From the NCBI GenBank assembly GCA_037833965.1, contig AP031358.1, forward strand, positions 10,362,001 through 10,426,000: a stretch of 64,000 bases of DNA, written 5' to 3'. This document shows, piece after piece, positions 12,018 through 24,768 of this stretch; within the stretch, counting starts at the first letter, position 1, and the number at the start of each line of letters is the position of its first letter. The translations under genes and the position numbers were made by a program. The stretch comes from Marchantia polymorpha subsp. ruderalis. Lineage: Eukaryota; Streptophyta; Marchantiopsida; Marchantiales; Marchantiaceae. The notes below the pieces were generated by a model that saw nothing but the letters and a program-made list of their open reading frames with translations, had not been told where the DNA came from and ran no database searches.

Positions 12018-13860
12018 TTCGGCCAAGAGCTTTAATAAAAAAAAATAGAGAATCTTAAGTAAGTAACGCCACTACAAACGCCATTACAACTGTAAATTCT
12101 CTCTAGATCATGAGAAATTGGGCTCTCGCATGATGAAGATTGGCAGCCACGGGAGTTCTGACGAACTGAACGTCAAGGAGAATTTCCTTTTTCATTGATC
12201 TGGAAACAAAGCAGTTACAAGAACTCCTATGAAAACATAAGTGGCGGTGAACTCAAGTGACGTCGGAGGGTTCCATCGGGTAAATCAAGTACTTTTCTCT
12301 CCACTTTGTAGTAAATACGAATGTCTTTGTTCTAGATGTAAGTCAACAAGAAAAGGCAAAGAATATGAAACTTGTTGAAGGCGTGGAACGTGTCTCACGC
12401 AGATAGAAACCTCGAGGAGTACGAAGTGGAGGAAGCCACATCGGCTCCCCATCGAGGGAGATTAATGCTGACTAAATGAGACGATACGCCTGTACATAAA
12501 AGGATGCCGACGACTTGAGACACAATTTGCAGACTTCGAGCATGGGCGAGAGTGAAGGGAATTGGTTTATAGATATAGTGATGTTATTTATATCATATAG
12601 TAAATTTAACGTTATTAACATATTATTTAGGATTACAGTAAAAGCATGAAGCAGGTGTACATTGTTGCAAACAATATTGGTTTTTTTATTGCAAAATATA
12701 AAGAATGGGAAATAATTTCCTTAACAAAGCACTTTACAAAATGAGATCCTTTATTTTAAAACTTAAAGCAGTATCAGAATTTTTGGGTATCACCTGCATG
12801 GTGCCGAGAAGGTAATCAACAATGTGCATATGAATACCTGTAAATGAATATCTCTGTAAATGTTGGTAGAAGTGCTGGCAGCACGTTTCGTGCACTACCA
12901 CCAAACTTCAAACGATGTGTAGTAGGACTTCACACTAAGGAACACCTTCCTTCTGTTCCATGGTTTCAGTCAACTGCTAGAGAGCAAGACGAGGGAAATA
13001 TTTTCCTTCATGCGACGGAGAGCAGTAAGCGCAAACTTTCACAAGGTAGTCATCGCTTCGAGATGCACTCCAAGATGAATCACAATTCTTTCAACGGAAG
13101 GCTCTTATCCTCGCCGAATGTGGACTATAGCATGCTGCAGTTTAGGTAAGGACTGAGTGGTGACATGGACCATAATAGGTTGCAGTGCTATTAAAGTGGT
13201 TGTCCATCTCTTGCATGAAACACAATTGGTTCACAGAAGGTTCGTATCTTGGGATGCTCAAAAAACTGTAAATATTTTTGTCGCAAGAGGTACAAATAAC
13301 AAGTGTGATGCAACTGGACCATATACCATCCCACACGTTTGGTTTCGTCGAGCTAGTCCTTGATAGAAATTCCGGTCTTTTTTGCTGTATTACTCGGTCT
13401 TCGATGTGTAGGTAATGATGAAAGATGTAGAATTATTTTTTAGGCTCCGCTTGGGTTTGGGTGTTCGTCCTCCAAAACCCTCATTACCTTCCTTCTCTAG
13501 TTGCAAATTTCTTATGCCGTGATTATTGATCGGCTTTCCACCATGAAATGACATACACTCCGAAAATGATGAATAGCAAAAGCCACCCAATCGGATGGGT
13601 GTTCAGCACGCAAGGGGAGGTGACAAGAGAAGAGCGGAGTTCAAAAGCTCTTCTAAAATCTGAAGCAATATAGTGAAAATCGTATACATAAACACTTCAA
13701 TTTAGAATAGAAGTAAGTGGGGTCGTACACCGTTAGATACGATGGGACTTTATCAGCATCGTCATCGTCATCTGCCGCTGTAGAGAGAACCTGGCGACTC
13801 ATCTGCAGACATGGCAGTTGGATCATGTGGACACGTAGGATCATGGACTGACTGGAGCTT
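12018..13860. other. Intergenic; small ORFs of doubtful meaning
   Basis: The longest open frame (12844-13149, + strand, 101 codons, with ATG) has no recognisable domain and no clear splice partners. I see no other structure. Confidence 0.35.
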
Positions 13861-13894
13861 GGAGAGAGAGAGAGAGAGAAAGGAGAGAAAAAGA
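13861..13894 (+). repeat. GA-rich microsatellite tract
   Basis: A run of GA dinucleotides followed by GGAGAGAAAAAGAGG lies about 0.85 kb upstream of the hydrolase start codon. GA/CT tracts are common around plant transcription start regions. The flanking 13.9-14.7 kb is GC-rich compared with the rest of the window, consistent with a promoter or 5' UTR, but no TATA box or start site is assigned. Confidence 0.6.
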
Positions 13895-14725
13895 GGACGC
13901 ACAGCAGCCGATGAGAGGAGAGTGATCTCACAGGAGATTCGGCTCGAGCCATTGGTGGCGGACACCTCCATCAGTGGTCAGCGCTGGTGGGGCCGCGGGC
14001 GCGTCTGCAGAGCAGAGCAACGGCGAGAGCGACGGGAATTGGGTGAAGTCTAGAAATCCAGAGCTCTGACTCACTGACTCACGGACTCTATGGTTGGCTG
14101 GCCAGGCGGAGCGAGGGCAGCATCCGAGGGCGGGGGGACAGAGGAGGCAGAAGACGATGCCGGAGAAGAGCGGGCGGGCGATGGAAGGAAGCGGAGGGAT
14201 CTTTCCAGCCGCGGAGGCTGGAGAGGCCTTCCTTGTGCAGGTCCGGGAGTCCGCTGCTCCACGTTCGTGGTGCTTGACCGGGCCTCGTCTCGTGCGGCGG
14301 TACCACGCGTCACGCCAGCCTCCGGGCCACAACGGGCGAGATGCAGATCGTTGGGAGTGTCTGCGGTACGAGAATTCGCTCGAGGACAGATTCGCCTCCA
14401 TGCGAATTTGGCCATCGCAGAGCAGGTTGATTCTCAGTGCAGTTGAGCGCGTCGCGAGGTGAGATCGTACTGGCCGGAAACAGCCGAATTGTGATTGCCG
14501 AGCGAAATTCTCGGTCCAGCAGCAGCAGGAGCAGCGGTTACGTTGAGGAACATCAATTCATCGTCGAGAGAAGTAGGATCAGCATCAGGAGTAAGAGTGA
14601 AAGCCGTGCACGCCAGTTAGACCGGTATCCGAGAAAGGAGTCTCCTTGGGTCGAATTGCCATTGAATGCGACCCTCCAATTGACAGGAAGTGCGGACCTT
14701 TTGGAACGTTCGGAAGCCGAGGATA

Positions 14726-17700
14726 ATGCCATACTGCCATGTCCAGGAGTACGAACGAAATTCAAAGAGAAGCCATGGATCCCATGTGGCGAGATCGAAG
14801 AACCCCGAAGATTTGAAGCTGTTCTATCAGCTTTATGGCCATGGGTCCACGAAAGTTCTTCTGATTATTGGTGAGTTTTCAGCGCCAACCCCCTACTTCC
14901 CATCTGCAATGACACAGTAGAGGTGATGTCTCCGAAAGGCCGCGTGCCATGCTAGAAGAATGCTGAAGACTGCCCGTTTTGCATATCGAATTTCACTCTC
15001 GCCGGTCACTCTCACTGATTTGGACTCTCTTTCTGCACACCTTGAGTCCGAGTCTCATTTAGCGAGGCGCTGAGAAATTCAGTCCATTTCAGTTCACTTC
15101 TGCCTTGGAAGTTGAAGTGAGTCATGTCAGTCTACTATTTCAAGCTTTTCAAGTTCTTTGAGGCCGTCTCCATTGAAGATCGGAAGGTATGCAACGCAGC
15201 CTACTGATAATTGAATCACTTTCGTAATTTTTTGTCGGCGGTTCGTTCGTACTGCTAACCCGTCGGGTCGCAACGACTGGGAATGTGTAGGGCTGGCAGC
15301 CACCCATGACGCATGGGGTCCACAACTGATTGGTCTGTGCGGGACGGATGTTCCCAATGAGGCCGAAATCGGAGAAAGCGAGGATGGGGAGCAGGAAGAG
15401 GAAGAGGGTGCAGGCAGTGATAGACACGGAAGTGGGGGGGATGTGGTTCTCGAGAGTCATGGAGCGACTGTCGAGGATTGCTTGAGCACATACTCGGAGG
15501 GTGATAGGAAGAGCAACTATGACATCAAGGAGCAGACCGGAAATGGTGTGCAGGTGTGCACTTTCGACAATCGAGGAGTCGGAAAATCCTCGATTCCTCA
15601 GCACAGGTCGCTCTACTCGTAAGTAATATCCGTCATCCAACCTGCTGGGACATCAGTCGGTCAACTCAATCTACTGGCCCGGCCCCGTTGTGTGATCAGA
15701 GCACGGAGCAGAGAAACAGTCAGACTGAAAGGAAATCGCTTCTTCGTAAATTTTCAGGACCAAAACCATGGCGAAGGATGCGCTGGCGTTACTGGATCAC
15801 TTGGGATGGTCAAAAGCTCATATTTGTGGGCACTCGATGGGTAAGTAAGTGCCTAGCGCAATCACATCATTATTCGGTATCGCTGTTGTGGCCATATGAG
15901 CTGGCTGGCTCGCTGTTACCTATCGAGGAGAAGTCGCATTTGGGTTCGGACCTGTTGAGGAACCTCAATTCGTGCTAGATCTGGGCTAGTGCTGAAGTGT
16001 GAATTTAGAGACTCCAGTCCATGCATCCTTCTGCGCATGGTCTTAGCACTTCCGTATGCATCGAGCAAGGTTGCCACGGTCAGAATGGTGAGATGCATGA
16101 TGTGCTTGTTTCTGTTTCTTAGATGTACGACCTGCCTGACCTACTCTGTTTTTTCCTGATATTTGTTACTCGCCTCGCCGAGCTGGCAGCCGGATCGGTG
16201 GCATATCAGGTTCAGCTGGCCTAATGATGTTGGGTATCATACTTTGTGTTTGACCAGGTGGGATGATAGCCTGTAAGCTTGCCGCCATGGCACCTCATCG
16301 CGTTTCTTCGTTGACTTTGATTGGCGTTACTGGAGGAGGCTATCAGTGCTTGCCGAAGGTATCAACTGCGGCTCATAAAGATCAGAATTTGCGCAGAATG
16401 ACTCAGTTCAACGGACAGTTATTGTCCTTAGTTGATTGGCTTGGTTGGAGAGCAGATTTCACTTTATGGGTGCAATGGCGCCGTAGGAGTTGAGAGCGGT
16501 TGGTAATCTCTGGAACCCGGCCAGCTGGATGTTCAGAGATTGGAATCGACAGTGGTCTGATTTATAGATGCATAGATCTGTTTAGCAAGTGAGCGCGTGG
16601 ACACTAACTAAGGTAGTGCTGATCGTGTCCGGGCAGCTGAATCGGACGACGCTGTCAATTGCGTACAGAATTCTCCGGGCGAAGACCCCCGAGGCTAGGG
16701 CGGAGGTAGACCTCGACACGCACTTCACATATGTGAGTTTACTACGGTTCCCTGTCCTCCAATTTTTGGCTTTGGCAACTGCTTCCAGTGCGGCATTGTT
16801 GAATGTCAACGTGACTCTTTCTCTCAAAGAGGAAGGTAAAGAAGACGTGCAATGCAAATCTTCGATTTGTTTACTTGAAGTGAATATCAAAGTTTTTTAT
16901 CGATGTGGTTATCGGTGAATGTCTCCAGTTTATCTCTATGTTGCATGTGCTCAGCTGATTCAGATCACTAAGCATCTCGAGATAAATGAACAGGATTATT
17001 TGGAATCCGTCGTCGGTGAAGAAAAAAGGAGGAATTTGTTGTTCAAAGTAAGTGTGTTTGATTTCTGAATTTTGTTCAGCTGAGAAATTTGCATGCTTTG
17101 AAGTCCATGTGCCTCTCACCTACTCGCATCGTCTTCTGGTTTAGATATGTCAACTGACGCTGAGAATCATTACATTAGATCTGGAGATCCTTCGAAGTGG
17201 ACATTAATTTTGAGGTGTAATGATTAGGAGTACGTACGAAATCTATCAAATGCAGGCATGCAGCCGAAGCATGGGCTGGAGGGCCAAGCCTATGCATGTT
17301 GGAAACATGGTCTAGCATCTGAAGAACTCCATACGATTCGGTCTGCGGGCGTCATTGTGACTGTCATTCATGGCAGGTACTAATTTAATATTTGCCTAGA
17401 GGGACTATAACTGCACGCTTCCGCATATTGAGTGTTAATTTACACACCTAATTTTGATACTTGTAAGTTCATGCAAGTTCATGCTTGTAAGGCGTGTAAT
17501 TTCATTTGCTTAATCGTCAGAAAAAATAAATCGTGAAGTTTGTGAGCTCTGCGGTATTTTTTGTTACATTCCCACCTGGTTTACTACATCATCAGTGACC
17601 CCTCTTCTAAGACTGCATGCCTGACTTACTCTCGTGTGGGTAATTTCTACTGTCAACAGGGAAGATGTTATAGCCCAAGTTGAGCATGCACGCAAACTGG

Positions 17701-19365
17701 CTAGAAAGTTGCACCCAGTGTGTCGTATGGTGGAACTGCCAGGCGGTCACCTTGTAACGCATCAAAACACCGATGAGGTAATGTAATTCGTAGATCTCAG
17801 ACGCTTCGTGTGGCTTTCTCGACGGATTTAATTTGTCGAAGTTGTTGGAGTAGCTACGATTCTATCGCGCAACAAACGTCAACTTGATCAACATCCTTCG
17901 ATGATGGCTGCGGCAAACGATGCATTACAAATTCTAGTCAATAAGTCGGCATTCATTTTAAGACTCTGTTTAGCTCTCCCCATTCCCCGTGCATTAGGAG
18001 AACCACCACTTATCTAGTGTCAGAGAATTTCCTTCTCTTGGTCCTTGAGGTCCGCAAGTATTCACCATTCCCGTTTCGAGTTGTCCAAGTAATAGCCCCT
18101 AGTTATGATCCTCCTTGGTTGAAGCTCTGTATGGTTTTCACTGCCAGGAGGTAAGATAGTTTCTTGATTCACTCTGATACTCGCTGAAGACATGTGTTTG
18201 TCGAGTACTTTTATGCACATGGGTCATCACTTTCTTCGCGGCTTCTACAAACACAGAGCGTGTTCAGGCGTATAGACTACGTAGCAAACTGTCAAAGACA
18301 TCCATCTTATGGAAGTAGTTAACGTCTTGGATCTGGAGTCGCAGGTCAATGAAGTTCTTTTGGATATGGTGAGGGCGGTAAATATGAACGTACAATGCTA
18401 TGAATGGGAGAAAATCGACGCCAATTCCTACGGAGAAGGTATGCACTCCCTGTGCTCGTTGTAAGAGATTTTTCCCAAATTTTACTCCCTTTCATGCCAG
18501 ATACAACTATGTTTTCTCTCATTGTTATTGTCCTGATTTTGCTCGAAGAGTTTGATCATCATCCTCTTTTAAGTTTTTCTAGCCACCCAGCCACCCAGCC
18601 AGCTACTTGTTCTCTGCACTAGTGTCTGCACAACAATTAAGTTCTTGTAACTTACGCTTGTGCTATGAACCCAAAAGCATTGTCGGAAAGATGTGATATA
18701 CTTTCACTTGTGAAGTGAATTATGTCAGTGAAAGTATGCCTCGAAAATACTTCAAATTTGCATACCTTTGCAAATCGTAACCCGAGATGTAATCTAAGTA
18801 GACTGCTGATGGACTGACCTGACCAGTCAACTTTTCCTCCCCCACCTTCTTCAGAACGACAAGTATCGTAGTGCGGTTGATCTGTGTTAGAGAAGACAGA
18901 TTTCATGCTGTGATCTGTTGTGAGAGTGGAGTTCACCACCTTGTTAGTAGCGATTTGTTGTTTATGATGGTGCGAGTTCATCTTTCTCAACCAACGACCT
19001 TCTTGACGCGAGGAAGTGATCATAGATAGATTCGTGCAGATTATTCCGAATACATATAGCTTCCTTCAAGTCCTGTTAATTGTGGGGCGTCATAACTGAG
19101 ATTCGTATACAGCTTGAACATGTGGTTCAATGAGCCTGCCTAAGGTTTTCGCAATTCTTCTAGAACGAATAGTTTATTGAAGTCGAGGTTTCCTCGTTGT
19201 TTGTGACGTTCTAAAACTGGGAGCAGTTTCTAAAATTCCGCAGGACGAAGGCCAAGGAGAAACAAACCAACAAGTTCAAGTCTCGTCTCCGCCTTTGCAA
19301 GGCAGATTAAAAACCTCTGGCTCAGCTGTTTCTGTCTACGCGATCTATTCGATGATCATGCCTGA
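14726..19365 (+). CDS. Alpha/beta-hydrolase superfamily protein (plant type)
   Basis: Serine-hydrolase fold protein, substrate unknown. Exons with matching phases: 14726-14870, 15291-15618, 15758-15840, 16258-16358, 16637-16732, 16994-17047, (one small exon unresolved), 17256-17376, 17660-17777, 18345-18438, 19244-19365 (stop). About 430 residues. The first strand reads GHGSTKVLLIIG, followed by the oxyanion-region equivalent LAATHDAWGP. CTFDNRGVGKS precedes the nucleophile elbow GHSMGG (Ser about 184), and MIACKLAAMAPHRV continues it. The acid lies in VIHGREDVI and the histidine in LPGGHLVTHQ, so the triad looks complete. Oddities: a long acidic insert in the second exon and a basic tail (RRPRRNK) in the last. 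Phase demands a small 3n+1-nt exon between 17048 and 17255 that I cannot place. The only YVN-like match, near 17149, runs straight into a stop. The start was chosen as the ATG opening MPYCHVQEYE, where relatives begin similarly. Confidence 0.85.
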
Positions 19366-20758
19366 ATGGGTAGATATCCTTTATGTTTTTCCTTTTCTTC
19401 ATTGGACCGCTAAAGTAATTCAGAATAGCTTGTAAGAATTTGTACTTTATAGAACCACAAAATCCCCTCAGATATTCATTCATAGAGAAGTATTTGACAA
19501 CCAAAAGTGGTTGTCAGATTGTCTAGCTTGTAACGACTAAAAAATTGCCATTTGATTAAAATGGTCGAAGGCCCGGGACATTCTCACATGCAGTTGGTTT
19601 CGCTGCAATTTTGATACGTTCTTTTACTTTCACGGTTGTAGACCTTTCGAAACACGTCTCTTGGTGATCAACTTTTAATCGATTTTGTAATGCTCCTTGT
19701 CAAACAAGATTGCGTGCACTTCAGGCCATCGTGGAAAATCCAGAAAAGCTTACAGCCTAATCTGAACTTATTTACCTCAAATTTTCGACTTAATATTATA
19801 GTGAAGTGACTTCCAGAAATTCAAATTGTGGTGACGATACTGATGTTAGTTCTGATTGACTTTTTTCCCAGTTAAAAATCCGTACTTTCATTTCAGTTTA
19901 TTGCTGCCTCAATATATTTGACTGTCTTCCAATCTCCAACCCCTTCGTAAGTGAATACCCGGAATGAATGACTTTTCTTTCAGTTAGAAATCCTCACTAA
20001 CGTTTCCGCACATTGATGTTTCAAAACCTTCGACAATCTTCCAAGAACCAACCACTCAGTCGTCTAAAACACCTAACAGCAGCCAGGTGCGAGTTGACTC
20101 ATAGGAAGGTGAATGTTTTGTCGAGATTTTATTCGAAGTAGAGCTCTGCATCCTCCTCGGCCGACATGAAATGGTTGTCTTGAGTACTGCCTCCACAACT
20201 CAAAATGTAAGGTCTTGGGCAATATCAGAGAATTCTAAGATGTATATCTCAGAAACAAAACAAAATTATAAATACAAACAAAATTCTAGAGGGTTCAAGA
20301 CAACGTGCAGTCTCGTGATGCACGACGATGGTTCCTTCTTAGCCAGGATCAGTAGTCCTACCTTTACAGCGTAGCTTCTTAATTCTGGCTGAGTAGACAA
20401 AGCCACTGGTTTATAAATTTGCGTCTGTAAGTGAAGGTACGGGGCTCTGGTCTTCGCAATTACGGGTCCAACAGTTTTAATCACACGTCATATGCAAACG
20501 TATAAGCGTTTTTGCAGTACTCTTTCACGCCATGATAACAAATAAGCAGCGCCAGCAGATCCATTGCCGAGCTATGCACTTGGGATTCTGTAATTGTATT
20601 TTACGATAGGTGACATAAGTTCACATACAATCGTCAACGAGACATGTGCGAGCCATGACAAAAAACAAATACTGGAAAATCTCCAATGACTTCTCTCTTG
20701 CTGAACTCTCGAAGTCACGCTTACCTGTGCAAAATCTTAGCAACAGAAGCGAACAAAG
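19366..20758. other. Non-coding or unresolved stretch
   Basis: 3' flank of the hydrolase gene. No exon can be defended here, although upstream exons of the candidate gene end at 20759-21006 could hide in it. Confidence 0.35.
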
Positions 20759-21006
20759 GTTGCACCTTTTAGTATTCTCAACGGGTATGGGTTCAATGGC
20801 AACTTCAAAACCTCTGAAGACCGTTTTCTAAAGGACCTTTCAAAATTGTGGCGAGAGCTGAGTGGCAAAGAAAGAGCACCAGGTAAGTAAGAAGCATTTC
20901 TCTTAAAATGAAAAGAACGCTCGCTGACATTCGTCCTTAGAAAAAGATGGCCGATGAGATCGTGAGTGTGACTAACTCAATTGCAGCCAGGCAGGGATCC
21001 AAGTAA
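20759..21006 (+). CDS. Possible last two exons of an unrecognised gene
   Basis: An open stretch 20759-20882 (containing NGYGFNGNFKTSEDRF and LKDLSKLWRELSGKERAP) ends at a strong donor GTAAGTAAG. Splicing to the acceptor at 20984-20986 keeps phase and gives a short terminal exon 20987-21006 ending in TAA. No upstream exon or start was found and I do not recognise the peptide. This may be a captured gene fragment or a chance frame. Confidence 0.3.
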
Positions 21007-22340
21007 ATAGCAAAAGGATGGGAATCCACCATCAAACGGGACCCAGTACTAGGACCCTACATTTTCCCAGTGGGAAATATGCCAAATCTGAATCATCAGA
21101 TCATGATACATGATACTATCGGGGCTCTAGCCCCCGATTTCCGTTTCGTTTTCTTCGTTGATGGGGAAGCTTCCCATTCTTCTGCTAGTTACTTGGTCCC
21201 CCCGTTTTATCATTTTCGTATCAAACGTTACACAACAACAGATTGCTTTACCTACCAACTGCTCTCTACATTTGTGTCCGGCTTGTATTATTTCGTCGTA
21301 TCCGTTTATGGAGCTTGAATTCCTCGCGGGCACGTTCGGTTAGCAGAAATTGCTACACGTAATTGGAGGCGACGCAATCTGATTTCATATGCTTCTGCCT
21401 GGAAATATGCCATGACAAGAGTGAAGTCTTGTGTGTACGGCCTGTGCGTGTACGGTGTGTGTGCCTGGCCAGGCATGGAAGAGTCATGCGTCTGGTAGGA
21501 TACGTAATATCAATTCTCCATTCCTCGACCCACATCCTAAAAGTCGAATGTTGATTGGGTTGCCTCTGCAGCAGGATCAAGTTCAAGATGAACGAGTGGG
21601 AAATGTCTTCGCCCATGATGATGATATATGAGCATGAATTTTGACAGTGGGTGAATCATCTGTGATTAAATAACATCGTTGTTAATTACCGGATGATGGT
21701 TTGACCTGACTTTATCCTCCTTTGGAAATTCATGGAATGTGGCTGATTATCCTACAAGAAATCACCAGGCCGATCGCTCTGGGTCCTACCCAATGCTCTC
21801 GTGCACCAAAAGCACACTTTTCTGTTGCTGTACGTGATCACATTTCTCAATCACATCTTGACACACTTTTGCGAGCACCGTCGTCAGCTTGTATCGTCTC
21901 GTATGCTATCATTGTCTGGAGTGAAGTTCTTGGAATTGTTGAGGAAACTAATCGCAGATCAAAACCTCTACATTCCGATGTCATACGATTATCTACCAAT
22001 CTCCGGATTCGGAGTCAAACTCTCACCGCTTGGTGGCAGGCGCTATTCCCTTTTTTCTAGCTCAAAATCTTCTGGGCAAAGTTGTCAGCCTCCGTGTACT
22101 TCACCGAGGGAAGTTCTATCTTGGTCTTATATATTTAAGATTAGATCAAAATAAAGTTATCTTTATATAATTAACAAAATCAAATAACAACCTATGCATG
22201 CCCAGACACAGTGGACGCAACTCTTTCTGACCATCATCGTGCAAGAGACTTTCCACAAGCTGCTTGATGTCAACAATAAAAGAGTATGTTAATCTCAAAA
22301 CTTTGTTTTTAATCTCGGATCGTGAAGATTTATGAGCAGG

Positions 22341-22496
22341 ATGTCTTCCTTGGACGACTTTTCTGAGATACAGTGCCCACTTTACGGAGAGAGATATGAC
22401 ATTCGGTCAGAGCTCTCACAGTTTGCCCTTAAACTCGATGTCACGGATGCTCCCGTGCTTAAGAGGAAAGACGGCATGCTCACATCTAATCACTAA
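22341..22496 (+). CDS. Small ORF of 51 codons, doubtful
   Basis: The ATG at 22341 opens a frame containing LDDFSEIQCPLYGERYD and ending at TAA 22494-22496. Its composition looks protein-like and hydrophilic, but there is no recognised motif and no splice partner. It could be an exon remnant. Confidence 0.2.
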   Translation: MSSLDDFSEIQCPLYGERYDIRSELSQFALKLDVTDAPVLKRKDGMLTSNH

Positions 22497-24161
22497 TTTG
22501 TTATACAGGTATATAGTTTCATGTGCATGTTGAACTCTAATCGACCTGATCTTTAACCGCTGATCCTGACTTAAGCTGATTTGAGATGTAGAGCAGTTGC
22601 TCGATTGACGTGGTTCTTATGCCCCACGAGAGCAACTACGCATCCAATCTTTCGAAATTGGCAATGTTATTGCCGACCACCGTCGATCTCTTTTAAATGC
22701 CTCATGTCGTGGGGACTCTGGTTTGAAGAGTTTCAGCAGTGAGGTTACTGATTTAAGAATCTTACTGGGAATAGTGACTTCTCTCTCCTTGATGAACGTT
22801 CATTCATGTATGTAAATATTACTTGACGTACAGAGTGTGATTGCATATATGCGGCTAGTTCAAAGTCTGATCGGGTTTAGTCTTAGAAAGTATTGCGATG
22901 GATCTACTGCTTACGTATCTCTTTGTTAATGTGAGTTGACTCATAGTCGAGCTCTAGACCTCTAATGCACAGTACACGCTTTGCCTAAAGCTGGGTGGGT
23001 ACCTGTATGACTTTGAAATACAGTTCAGGCTCAGGGCGTTCGGCAAGGTAGGATTGGCGTCATGTCGGCACTGGAAAAGCTCGATAAAGTTTCAAGTAAA
23101 GCCCACACTGAATGGACCGAATCTTCGAATCCTGTAACATGCCCTATGAAGAGTTCAATAAGTTTGTCAATAATGTAGAAATATGGATATATTTCTACAT
23201 AAAACTGAAACAGAAAGCATTTTTATTTACCGTCCGCAGGAATCAATTATTCCCTCGGCCGGAGGGCCTACGTAGAGGGAGGGAGGATGTTTCAACGAGG
23301 AGAAGATCTCATGATTTACTGGTCGACATAGCCAAGACCGAACCTGGGAATCCATGATATCCTTCTTCATGGTCCGGGAAAAGCTTCAAACTATTGGTGA
23401 TCGACGTTACCGACTATCTGTGTTGGTGTGGTAAGCGAACGTAACACTCGACTCTTGATTAAACTTCTTGACGTACTCCATCGCGACAGGTTGAAGCATG
23501 GAAGGGCTTAGCTGATACGGTGCTCTCACTGGCCAAAACAGAAATCCAAATTCCATCAACGTGTAAGGAAGGATGGGTCTTCTGCGGTCGAACCCCCTAG
23601 GTCAACCGTCTCACAAGTGGGATGCTAATCTTCGCTCACAATTTCAAGATGCGAGGGGAGGGTAGCTCATGGCCAACAGGATAGCCCTTTCCACTGCCCT
23701 CTCACGTTACTCAATGAGTACTTAACGATGGTATCCTGAGCGACAAATGAAATCGACTTCAGTGCACAACAGATTGTCACAAACTAGAGACAGACGTCAA
23801 ACATAGGGTAAGCATTCAAGTCTGTACGGTAGTTATTACGTACTGATATAGCAAGGTTCCAAAATGGCTCTCGCTCATAGAACTTAGAGAGTACTCTACA
23901 AATATTAATATATGTATCAATATCACGAGGCTCACACTCCATATAAGCTCAGGTGCCTGATATTTGGTTTCGTCGCGCGCGTGAATACAAATCAACTGTG
24001 CATTTCTGTCACTGATTGCAGTAACAATCCTTTTATATGTCTATCTTCTCATGGACTTTTGTCACATTCTGAAGAAAATACTTTGAAGCAGATGTCTTAC
24101 CATAACACTTCTTTTAACATTCAAATTTATCAGTGGGTATCGTATCTTATTTGAATGGTGC
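22497..24161. other. Non-coding stretch
   Basis: No coding region or repeat can be supported. Confidence 0.4.
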
Positions 24162-24768
24162 GTGGTGACTTGGTCTTTGAGGTGGAATGTGACGAAACTC
24201 CATTGGGATTTCCAACCTGTGGCCCTTTGCAAGCGTATCAAGGAGAAATTTCTAAACATTATTTGGAACAGACAAGTCACTAAAATGTAGTTTTATCAAT
24301 TTCATGTGAATCCTATTCTTGATTATTGTGACCAAGGATACTTACTTGCGGAGATCTCTTCTTCTTTACGAGACATTATTGCTAGGCATAGAGCAGGATC
24401 TCATAGTCTTGGGATTGAAGTATGACGTTGGTTGAACATTGATAGGAGTGAACATATTTGTAAGCTATGTGATGAAAGAAAAGTTGAGGATAAAGAGTAT
24501 GTATTTCTTACTTGTACTAGATATGTAGAGATTAGAGTGGCTCATAAAGTTGTTATTGAGAATTTTTATTCTTAGCTTCAGTTTGAGCCTTATGATTTAG
24601 GTCGTTTTATGGGGGATGTTATTAGCTAGTGCCAAGAACACTATTCTAGTGTTCTTGGCACTAGCTAGGGGGTTTTTTTGGTTTTCTCCTAGGTTGGAGT
24701 TGGATTGTTTGTATTGCGTTTTTCAACCTTTTGGGTCCCACGGGCTTGATCTATTTACCATTTACCAT
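24162..24768 (+). mobile_element. Decayed LINE 3' end, plus strand
   Basis: A 5'-truncated LINE copy reading from the ORF2 C-terminal region (TGGTCTTTGAGGTGGAATGT) through the zinc-knuckle codons to the terminal GGGCTTGATCTATTTACCAT tail. It carries several in-frame stops (for example after ACTAAAATG and ATTGAAGTA) and many substitutions, so it is old. The terminal hairpin is elongated into a 21-bp-arm palindrome (24623-24667). Confidence 0.9.
24623..24667. repeat. 21-bp perfect inverted repeat at LINE 3' end
   Basis: Arms 24623-24643 and 24647-24667 are exact reverse complements with a 3-nt spacer. It lies exactly where intact LINE copies carry the 7-bp hairpin CTAGTGC...GCACTAG, so it is an extended version of that hairpin. 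Confidence 0.9.

Noticed and set aside
13653-14462. Several overlapping ORFs on both strands in the GC-rich stretch before the hydrolase
   Set aside because: High GC reduces stop codons in all frames. None shows domain features, and the region fits a promoter or 5' UTR.
14437-14874. 145-codon plus-strand ORF overlapping the first hydrolase exon in another frame
   Set aside because: The MPYCHVQEYE frame is the one that continues through spliced exons with family motifs; this one stops inside the intron.
21070-22154. Group of 60-117 codon ORFs between 21.0 and 22.2 kb
   Set aside because: They overlap on both strands, show no domain and no consistent splice links.
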